A stretch of 18,193 bases of DNA from CAZYTO01 sp964650405 (GTDB taxonomy: Bacteria > Acidobacteriota > Thermoanaerobaculia > Gp7-AA8). A program made the position numbers and the translations under genes. Positions 1 through 5,873 of the stretch are shown in pieces (within the stretch, counting starts at the first letter, position 1; each line of letters begins with the position of its first letter). Location of the stretch: contig CAZYTO010000094.1 in NCBI GenBank assembly GCA_964650405.1, forward strand, positions 1 to 18,193, given 5' to 3'. The notes under the pieces are model-generated. The model worked only from the letters and a program-made list of their open reading frames with translations. It searched no databases and was not told the origin of the DNA.

Positions 1-57
1 GCTGGCCGCCCTTCCGCTCGCCGCGTGATCGAAGTTGGCGAATGAAGTACTTAGTCG

Positions 58-87
58 CTTATTCGCTGTTCGCTGATTCGCTGTTCG
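58..87. repeat. Inverted copies of the AGCGAATA-type octamer repeat (left arm)
   Basis: This stretch reads CTTATTCG, CTGTTCG, CTGATTCG, CTGTTCG. These 7- and 8-base units are the reverse complement of the CGAATAAG and CGAATCAG units at 241-312. The two clusters therefore face each other and could pair as the outer arms of one long inverted structure that encloses the hairpin at 101-171. The flanks, AGTCGCT on the left and AGCGACT at the right end, are also inverted relative to each other. Bases 1-57 hold nothing else that can be supported. A reading frame from base 2 stops at 26-28 (LAALPLAA-stop) and could be the last codons of an upstream gene, but it is too short to judge. Confidence 0.7.
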
Positions 88-100
88 CTCTGCATTTCCT

Positions 101-171
101 GGAGGGCGGTCAAATCCTGTCTGTCATTATCGCAACCGACAACCGGAGACGGACAGGATTGTCCGTCCTCC
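101..171. repeat. Long imperfect hairpin (about 22 paired positions)
   Basis: The outer arms 101-109 and 163-171 pair over nine positions with one G-U. The inner arms 113-125 (AATCCTGTCTGTC) and 148-160 (GACGGACAGGATT) pair over 13 positions with one T-G wobble. A 2-3 base internal loop separates the two stems, and the apical loop is about 22 bases (126-147). There is no T-run after either arm, so it is not a classical intrinsic terminator. It could end transcription of the minus-strand protease gene or of an upstream gene, or it could be the core of a small non-autonomous palindromic element. The pairing is read directly from the sequence; the role is inference. Confidence 0.7.
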
Positions 172-240
172 ACTCGGACGCCTGGACAGCCGCGGAAGCG
201 GCGACATCTACTTAGGCCAATGACAAATCACGGCGACCCG

Positions 241-316
241 CGAATAAGCGAATAAGCGAATAAGCGAATAAGCGAATAAGCGAATAAGCGAATAGGCGAA
301 TAAGCGAATCAGCGAC
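241..316. repeat. Tandem octamer repeat (CGAATAAG, nine units)
   Basis: Nine consecutive 8-base units run from 241 to 312. Units 1-6 and 8 are exactly CGAATAAG, unit 7 is CGAATAGG, unit 9 is CGAATCAG, and a partial CGAC follows. The array ends one base before the stop codon of the minus-strand protease gene (318-320), so it lies in that gene's 3' flank. There are no spacers, so it is not CRISPR. Arrays of this kind change length by slippage and are useful as strain markers. Together with 58-87 it forms the two outer arms of an inverted element. Confidence 0.9.
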
Positions 317-317
317 T

Positions 318-3300
318 TCAGTGTCTCACCGCCCTGTGCTTGGCCGGATTGACGGTGATCACCGCGGCGGTGCTCTTCGTGCTCCCGCAGGAGTTCGTCA
401 CCTTCACCCAGAAGCTCGTGGTGAACGTCGGGCCGATGTCGAGGGTCGAGCTGTTGGTTCCGACCGGTGTGCTTGTGTCATCCACGGGACCCCAGTACCA
501 CTGATAGGTCAGCGTTCCGCCGCTGGCGATGACGCTCAGCGTCAGGTGCTGCCCGCTGATGATCGTGGAGCTGAGCGGCTGGGTGCTGATCGCCGGCGCC
601 GCGCACTGCGTGGACACAGTGATGGTGATGGTGCTGCTGTCGGCGTGGCCGCAACTGTTCGACACGCGGACCCAATAGGACGTCGTCGCCGTCGGGTTGA
701 CCGTGGTCGTCGCCGACGTCGCGCCGCCGATGGGGTTCGTCGTATCGCCCTGATTCCCGCGATACCACTGATAGGTGAGACTCGTTCCCGTGGCGGTGAC
801 GCTCAGTTGCGACGCGGCCGACGGCGCTACCGTGGTCGGGTTGCCTGCCGCGGAGGTCACGCCCGGTGCCACGCACGACTGGGTGACGGTGATGGTCGCG
901 GTCCGGCTGTTGGCGAAGCCGCAGGAATTGACGATCTGCGCCCAGAACTGCGTTGTGGCCGTGACGGCGATCTGCAGAGTCTGTCCCGTCCCGACGCTGT
1001 GAGACTGGTCGGGTGCGGTCCCCTGGTACCACGTCACCGTACCGGTGGAGCCGGTGTACCCGACGAAGAGCGAGACCGTGCCGGGGGTGACGGACTGATC
1101 GTTCGGCTGGACGAGGACGTTGGGCGGCGCGCAGCCGTTGCTGACCGTCACGGTGACGGTATTGCTGTCGATCTGGCCGCACCCGTTGGTGATGCGCACC
1201 CAGTACGTGGTCGTGGTGCTGGGAGCGACCATGATGATGGCCGACGTGCCGCCGGCGACGGGTGACGTTGTGTTCCCCTGCTGGCCCACGTACCACTGGT
1301 AAGTCAGGGTGGCTGTGCCCGCGCCGCCGACGCTGAGCTGCGACGACTGGCCCGTCGAGATGGCCGGCGGCTGGGCCAGCGGTTGCTGATTGATCGATGG
1401 AGACGTACAGCCGGCGGACACGGTCACCGTGACGCCCTGGCTGTCGACAGGAGAGCCGCACGACCCGGACACGCGCACCCAGTAGCTTGTCGTCGACGTC
1501 GGAGAGACCATGATCGACGCCGTCGTCCCGCCGCCCACCGGCGACGAGGTGTTGCCCGGCGAACCGACGTACCACTGGTAGGTCGGTGACGTGCCGGTGG
1601 CTGTGACGCTGAGCTGTGAAGAGCCGCCGGACGTGATCGTCGACGGCGCCGCCTGCGGCTGTTGGGAGATGCCCGGAGGCGAGCAGCCGGTCACCGTGAC
1701 GGTGACGCCCTGGCTGTCGACGGAAGGAGCGCACGCGCCGGAGACCCGCACCCAGTAACTGGTCGTCGAAGTCGGGGACACCATGATCGACGCAGTGGTC
1801 CCGCCGCCTACCGGCGACGACGTATTGCCGGGCGCGCCGACGTACCACTGGTAGGTAGGCGATGTGCCGGTGGCGGTGACGCTCAACTGCGACGAGCTGC
1901 CTGAGGCGATCGTGGACGGAGTCGCCTGCGGCTGGGAGCTGATGCCCGGCGGCACGCAGGCCGTCACAGTGACCGTGACGCCCTGGCTGTCGACGGGCGA
2001 GCCGCACGCGCCGGAGACCCGCACCCAGTAACTGGTCGTCGAAGTCGGGGACACCATGATCGAGGCCGTCGTCCCGCCGCCTACCGGCGACGACGTATTG
2101 CCCGGCGAACCGGAATACCACTGGTACGTCGGCGACGTGCCGGTGGCGGTGACACTCAACTGCGATGAGCTGCCCGAGGCGATGGTGGACGGAGTTGCCT
2201 GCGGCTGGGAGGAGATGCCGGGCGGAGTGCAGGATCCGTAGATCGCGTCGACGGCGTGCTGGTCCCATGTGGTCAGCGAGGCATTGAGCCCGGGCGACAC
2301 GCTCGAGTGCATGATGGCCACCGCTGCGCACTCCAGCGAGGGATCGGTGGAGCAGGCCACGTTCGGATCGTCGGCGCGGGTTTGGTCGGAGTGCCGCAGA
2401 CCCAGGGTGTGGCCGATTTCGTGAGTCAGGGCGCTGTTCCAGTCACCGGCATTGGTGGTGAGGAGCAGCGTGCAGTTGGCGATGCCCTGGTTCATCTCGA
2501 CATCCACTTCCTGCGTCGTCCAGTACGTCTCGCCGTTGGCCGAGTGCGTCCCGGAATAGAGGGTGATGCCGCCGATGCCCAGCACGCCGCTGTAGCTGTT
2601 CGAGGAACAGGTGAATGCGGGTGCGCCGTAGCCGGTGAGATTGCGATCGAACTGGACGGTGTTCCTGCCGTCCGCGCCGGACAGGCCGTTCGTATGGCCG
2701 CTATCCGTGCCGCCGTAGACGTAGCTCACGTTGGAGCCGCCGTCGTTGGTCCAGGCATTGAGGCCGGCCTGAATGGCTGTGACGCCGCCGCCCTGCGCCC
2801 CTGACTCGGTGTTCTCGTTGTAGAAGGTCACGCTCGAGGGAAAGACGTTCCAGCGCGAGCCCCGGCCGCTTCCGGCGTCGGACGTGTACGAGGTGCCGGT
2901 GAAGTTGGAGGCGATCTTCCGCGGGATCGTCGCTTCGACGCTGTTCGCGACGAGCGGCAGGTGCCGCACGTAATAGTCCGCGTTGCCGTTCTGCCCGCCA
3001 GCCTCGGCGCGGAGGTACGCCAGGAACCGGTCCGCGGAGCGCTGCCCTTCGCTGTGCTGCGAACCGTCGGGATCCCAGCCGTTGATCTCCCCCTCGTCGC
3101 GAACGAGGAGATGCCGGCCCGCGGTATCGGTCAGGAAGGTGAACTTGCCCAGCACGAGGTCGGTGACGGCCCACGTCTTCTGCGGCGTCCGGGAGAGGAA
3201 GAGCACCACCCGCCGGCCGGCCGGAAAGCGCGGCACACCGGGGATCATCATGCCGGTATCGCCGAGCGTGCCTCCCGGCTCGTGGACGTCGATCTCCGTG

Positions 3301-3527
3301 GAGAGGGATGCGCCTTTCACGGCCTCCTCGATCGAGAATGTGGTCACCGTCTCGATGCCGCCGGCGGCCGTGTGCTGGCAGTACGAGCCGAGCGCGGAGG
3401 CAACCACGATGGCGTCAGACTGGCGTACCAGGTCGCGGTCCGGCGGAACGACAAACGTTGCCGCGGAGGCGGACACAGCCGCGAAAGCGACAAACAACGC
3501 ACACGCGACGGGGAAGGATCGATTCAT
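318..3527 (-). CDS. Secreted matrixin-like zinc metalloprotease with seven Ig-like repeats
   Basis: Predicted 1069 residues. The chosen start (ATG at 3527-3525) gives a clean signal peptide (MNRSFPVACALFVAFAAVSA) with a purine-rich GAGAGAGGG upstream. A longer frame from 3602 would bury this signal behind 25 polar residues, so it is rejected. Residues 22-432 hold the catalytic part: HEIGHTLGLRH at 369-379 gives the three zinc histidines and catalytic Glu370 of the metzincin fold, followed by Ser-Asp, and an IMHSS segment around Met406 fits the Met-turn. Seven Cys-initiated repeats of 86-95 residues start at 433, 524, 615, 707, 799, 885 and 975, each with YQWY-like and SYWVRVS-like strands typical of bacterial Ig-like domains. 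The protein probably acts outside the cell, where the repeats serve as spacer or binding modules. No cell-wall anchor or C-terminal sorting signal is evident. The substrate is unknown. Confidence 0.88.
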   Translation of the reverse strand: MNRSFPVACALFVAFAAVSASAATFVVPPDRDLVRQSDAIVVASALGSYCQHTAAGGIETVTTFSIEEAVKGASLSTEIDVHEPGGTLGDTGMMIPGVPRFPAGRRVVLFLSRTPQKTWAVTDLVLGKFTFLTDTAGRHLLVRDEGEINGWDPDGSQHSEGQRSADRFLAYLRAEAGGQNGNADYYVRHLPLVANSVEATIPRKIASNFTGTSYTSDAGSGRGSRWNVFPSSVTFYNENTESGAQGGGVTAIQAGLNAWTNDGGSNVSYVYGGTDSGHTNGLSGADGRNTVQFDRNLTGYGAPAFTCSSNSYSGVLGIGGITLYSGTHSANGETYWTTQEVDVEMNQGIANCTLLLTTNAGDWNSALTHEIGHTLGLRHSDQTRADDPNVACSTDPSLECAAVAIMHSSVSPGLNASLTTWDQHAVDAIYGSCTPPGISSQPQATPSTIASGSSSQLSVTATGTSPTYQWYSGSPGNTSSPVGGGTTASIMVSPTSTTSYWVRVSGACGSPVDSQGVTVTVTACVPPGISSQPQATPSTIASGSSSQLSVTATGTSPTYQWYVGAPGNTSSPVGGGTTASIMVSPTSTTSYWVRVSGACAPSVDSQGVTVTVTGCSPPGISQQPQAAPSTITSGGSSQLSVTATGTSPTYQWYVGSPGNTSSPVGGGTTASIMVSPTSTTSYWVRVSGSCGSPVDSQGVTVTVSAGCTSPSINQQPLAQPPAISTGQSSQLSVGGAGTATLTYQWYVGQQGNTTSPVAGGTSAIIMVAPSTTTTYWVRITNGCGQIDSNTVTVTVSNGCAPPNVLVQPNDQSVTPGTVSLFVGYTGSTGTVTWYQGTAPDQSHSVGTGQTLQIAVTATTQFWAQIVNSCGFANSRTATITVTQSCVAPGVTSAAGNPTTVAPSAASQLSVTATGTSLTYQWYRGNQGDTTNPIGGATSATTTVNPTATTSYWVRVSNSCGHADSSTITITVSTQCAAPAISTQPLSSTIISGQHLTLSVIASGGTLTYQWYWGPVDDTSTPVGTNSSTLDIGPTFTTSFWVKVTNSCGSTKSTAAVITVNPAKHRAVRH
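1410..2231 (-). repeat. Three near-identical tandem Ig-repeat coding units (about 273 bp each)
   Basis: Units 1959-2231, 1686-1958 and 1410-1685 encode the first three Ig-like domains. Their proteins differ at only a handful of positions, and the DNA is nearly identical over long runs. The four later domains (318-1409) are clearly more diverged. This suggests recent duplication or gene conversion at the catalytic-domain end of the array. It is also a place where short-read assembly may have collapsed or added copies. Confidence 0.85.
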
Positions 3528-3778
3528 GGAGGAACCCTCTCTCAGGGTGATGGTGATCCATTCTACGCTTTCGTTACACGGGGGAGGCGTAGCATGGGTC
3601 ACATTCGTTTACTGACATATTTCGGGCACGCTCGCCGCAAGGCAGCGAGCTCTGTCCGAGGCGGCCAGCACTCTTCTCTCGGATAACGCGCCGGCCAGCC
3701 ATTCGGATGTGCCCGGCCGATCATCGCCGCGCGCGAGCCGGCATGTCGTGACCCCTGGAAATGGATTACGATCGGCCC
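3528..3778. other. Divergent intergenic region
   Basis: This 251-base region separates two genes transcribed away from each other, so it should carry both promoters. On the minus strand, TAGAAT (complement of 3562-3567) is a reasonable -10 for the protease gene, but no good -35 lies at the right distance. On the plus side no convincing sigma-70-type pair was found. No RNA gene, clear operator palindrome or conserved small reading frame was seen. An in-frame TGA at 3749-3751 limits the start of the plus-strand gene to ATG 3761 or ATG 3779. Confidence 0.5.
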
Positions 3779-5080
3779 ATGAGACTCCGCAACTACACGG
3801 TTCTGCTGGTTTTTCTCCTCGCGGTACCGCTCTCGGCAAAGGAAGTGCTGCCGTGGGTGGAAAACGACTACACGAAAGCGGTGGCCCGCGCCAAGGCCGA
3901 GCACGTGCCGATCTTCGCCGAGGCCTGGGCCCCGTGGTGACACACCTGCCGCTCGATGCGCGCCTACGTTTTCACGGACGCGTCGCTGGAGCGGTATGCC
4001 GGACAGTTTGTCTGGCTTTCGATCGACACGGAAAACGCGAAGAACACGAAGTTCCTCAGCCGCTTTCAGACTCCCGGCATCCCGGCCTTCTTCGTCATCA
4101 ACGCCCGGGACGAGTCCCTCACCACCCGCTACGTCGGCGGCTTCACCCTGGCCTCGCTGAAGAAGTTCCTCGACGAGAATCTGCCCAAGAAAGAGGTCCT
4201 GCCCGGCGAGAACCTCCTCCTCGGCGCCGACCGCCTGGCCACGGAAGCGAAGTACCACGAAGCGGCTGACGCCTACGATCACGCGCTGAAGGCCCTGCCC
4301 AAGAAATCGCTGCGGTACGGCCGCGCCGCGGAGGGGCTGATCCTCTCCCTGCAGATGCAGAAGGAGACGCAGTCCGCCTGCGCGGAGCGCGGGCTGGAGC
4401 TGGCCCGCGAGCTGTCCGGTACCGTCTCGGGCGCCAACATCGCCTCGGGGGCACTGGACTGCGAAAGCGGCCTGAAGCCCGACAAGCAGAACAAGGCGTC
4501 GCTGGAAGAGCTGGAGAAGACGGTGGAAGACGCTGTCCACAACACCAAACTCGATCTCTCCGGCGACGACCGCTCCGGCTACTACATCTCGCTCATCGGC
4601 GCACACGACGCCATGAAGGACGAGGCCGGGGCGCACAAGCTGCGCGAAGAGTGGTCGGCCTTCCTCGACGGTCAGGCGGCGAACGCGAAGACTCCCGAAG
4701 AGCGCGCCGTCTATGACCCGCACCGTCTCACGGCGTACATGGAGCTCGGCACGCCGGAGAAAGCCGTCCCGATGCTTCAGCAGACGGCGAAGGAGACGCC
4801 GAACGATTACAACCCCTTCTCCCGCCTGGCCGCGGCCTACCGGGCCATGAAGAAGTGGGACGAAGCGATCACCGAGGGGAAGCACGCCCTGACCCTGTGC
4901 GAAGGGCCGCGCCGGATCACCATCTACCGCGGCCTGGTCGACGCCTACACGGGCAAAGGCGACAAGGCCGGCGCCGCGGCGACGTTGAAGGAAGCGATCG
5001 CCTATGCGGAAGGCCTCCCCGAAGGCCAGCGCAACGCAAACGTCATCGCCTCGCTGAAGAAGAAACTGGAGACGATCTAA
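3779..5080 (+). CDS. Exported thioredoxin-fold/TPR selenoprotein (Sec at codon 54)
   Basis: Predicted 433 residues when the in-frame TGA at 3938-3940 is read as selenocysteine. Residues 1-20 form a signal peptide (MRLRNYTVLLVFLLAVPLSA), so the protein acts outside the cytoplasm. The redox motif is WAPW-U54-HTC57-RSM, where thioredoxin relatives have WCxxC. The fold continues past the TGA with YVFTD, FVWLSIDTE and the cis-proline segment TPGIPAFFVIN (Pro102). From about residue 150 to the end, helical pairs of TPR type follow (KYHEAADAYDHAL, KKWDEAITEGKHAL). The likely role is thiol-disulfide or peroxide chemistry in the periplasm, with the TPRs binding a partner. The frame is continuous on both sides of the TGA. 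A conventional caller would start at Met60 (ATG 3956) and lose both the export signal and the redox site. ATG 3761 is an alternative start, but 3779 gives the better signal peptide. A sequencing error or recent nonsense mutation remains possible. Confidence 0.8.
3938..3940 (+). other. Recoded UGA, predicted selenocysteine codon
   Basis: The TGA is codon 54 of the frame starting at 3779 and replaces the first cysteine of a thioredoxin CxxC site, giving UHTC. Cys-to-Sec exchange at exactly this position is a recognised pattern in bacterial redox selenoproteins. Normal coding sequence with strong thioredoxin similarity lies on both sides, which an ordinary stop would not predict. Whether the host has selA, selB, selC and selD cannot be seen from this window. 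Confidence 0.75.
3958..3983 (+). promoter_or_regulatory. Candidate SECIS-like stem-loop after the UGA
   Basis: Starting 18 bases after the TGA, GCGCG (3958-3962) can pair with CGCGT (3979-3983). With A3978 bulged, CC (3963-3964) pairs with GG (3976-3977), leaving an 11-base loop. The distance from UGA to loop (about 24 bases) fits bacterial SECIS elements. The loop does not begin with the guanine usual for SelB recognition, and a competing shorter hairpin (CGC/GCG around TCGAT, 3950-3960) is also possible. This was drawn by eye, so treat it as tentative. Confidence 0.25.
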
Positions 5081-5085
5081 GGCCG

Positions 5086-5118
5086 GTGGAGGGCAAGCCG
5101 TTTGCGCTTGTCCTCCAC
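5086..5118 (+). terminator. Strong hairpin after the selenoprotein gene
   Basis: GTGGAGGGCAAG (5086-5097) and CTTGTCCTCCAC (5107-5118) pair over 12 positions with one G-U, around a 9-base loop, only 5 bases after the stop codon at 5078-5080. Position and stability suggest a transcription end or an mRNA 3'-end stabiliser. No T-run follows, so it is not a textbook intrinsic terminator. The next gene may therefore still be co-transcribed. Confidence 0.5.
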
Positions 5119-5192
5119 ACCCCACGGCTCGCGTTACGGAGACGCGCATCCTCGAGGGGCGTATCCTCACCCGCGAGGAGGAAACACGAACC

Positions 5193-5693
5193 ATGATGCT
5201 CGGGCTCTCGCTCTCCGCCTATACCACCCTCCACGTCGTCATCAGCCTCGTGGCCATCGCCTCCGGCCTGATCGTGGCCTTCGGCCTGATCGCCGGCAAG
5301 CGCTACGACGGCCTGACCGGCTTCTTTCTCGCTACGACCATCGCCACGAGCGTGTCCGGCTTCCTCTTTCCCTTCCACGGCGTCACGCCCGCGATCATCG
5401 TCGGCATCCTCTCCCTGGTCATCCTGCTCATCGCCCTCGGCGCCCGGTACGGTGCGAAGCTCCGCGGGGCCTCGCGCTCGGTCTATGTCATCACGGCCAT
5501 GCTGGCGCTCTACTTCAACTGCTTCGTGCTGGTGGTGCAGTCCTTCCAGAAGGTCGACGCCCTGCACGCCCTCGCCCCCACGCAGAAAGAGCCTCCGTTC
5601 GCCGTCGCACAACTACTCGTCCTGATCCTCTTCGTCGTGCTGACGGTGATGGCGGTCAAGCGGTTCCGGGGAGCAGCGGCGCAGGCGGCCTGA
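5193..5693 (+). CDS. Five-helix integral membrane protein of unknown function
   Basis: Predicted 166 residues. A strong ribosome-binding site (GAGGAGG, 5175-5181) lies 11 bases before ATG 5193; a second ATG at 5196 is less well spaced. Hydrophobic segments lie at about residues 11-34, 41-61, 66-84, 96-118 and 135-156, with short loops and a basic C-terminus (AVKRFRG). Notable features are GFLFPFHG between helices 2 and 3 and the loop ALAPTQKEPPF before helix 5, which looks constrained and may be functional. I recall similar small membrane proteins annotated only as hypothetical in several phyla. No enzyme motif, heme-ligand pattern or transport signature is convincing. It sits between the selenoprotein gene and the Hsp70 operon with no evident functional tie to either. 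Confidence 0.85.
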   Translation: MMLGLSLSAYTTLHVVISLVAIASGLIVAFGLIAGKRYDGLTGFFLATTIATSVSGFLFPFHGVTPAIIVGILSLVILLIALGARYGAKLRGASRSVYVITAMLALYFNCFVLVVQSFQKVDALHALAPTQKEPPFAVAQLLVLILFVVLTVMAVKRFRGAAAQAA

Positions 5694-5752
5694 CCGCCGG
5701 TTTGACCGGGGCCGGGCCGCAACCAGCGTTCACCATACGGAGGGAGGACGAC

Positions 5753-5767
5753 GCCGGGCTGCCCGGC
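5753..5767 (+). terminator. Small GC hairpin upstream of the Hsp70 operon
   Basis: GCCGGG (5753-5758) and CCCGGC (5762-5767) form a perfect 6-bp stem with a 3-base loop. A T-rich stretch (CTTTTTCTT, 5781-5789) begins about 14 bases later, too far for a standard intrinsic terminator. It may reduce read-through from the membrane-protein gene into the operon. The rest of 5694-5870 shows no gene or RNA. Confidence 0.3.
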
Positions 5768-5799
5768 TTCCCAGGATTAGCTTTTTCTTCAGCCGCTCG

Positions 5800-5829
5800 T
5801 TCGCTTCGTACCGGGCGATTCGCTATCAT
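5800..5829 (+). promoter_or_regulatory. Weak candidate promoter of the Hsp70 operon
   Basis: TTCGCT (5800-5805) and TATCAT (5824-5829) are separated by 18 bases and lie about 45 bases before the first start codon of the operon. The -10 is acceptable but the -35 matches poorly, so a different sigma factor or an activator is possible. No CIRCE-type inverted repeat of heat-shock operons is present in 5694-5873. Confidence 0.3.
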
Positions 5830-5873
5830 CCGCCGTCCAGAATCCCATAACGCAGCGGTACGCCGAGGCTGTG

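Noticed and set aside
2..28. Tail of an upstream coding gene (eight codons and a TGA)
   Set aside because: It is too short to distinguish from chance and has no recognisable sequence.
241..316. CRISPR array
   Set aside because: The units are only 8 bases long and are directly adjacent with no spacers.
3528..3602. A 25-codon N-terminal extension of the protease from 3602
   Set aside because: It would place polar residues before an otherwise clean signal peptide. ATG 3527 has its own purine-rich ribosome-binding site.
3956..5080. Thioredoxin/TPR gene starting at ATG 3956, as an automatic caller would give
   Set aside because: This start removes the signal peptide and the redox motif, both present in frame upstream of the TGA, and leaves half a thioredoxin fold.
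3599..5194. A 531-codon minus-strand frame over the selenoprotein gene, also spanning the TGA
   Set aside because: Its product shows no recognisable motif and overlaps the well-supported thioredoxin/TPR frame. Its openness is explained by third-position GC bias of the real gene.
5694..5873. Heat-shock CIRCE operator upstream of the chaperone operon
   Set aside because: No paired TTAGCACTC-like arms with a 9-base spacer are present.
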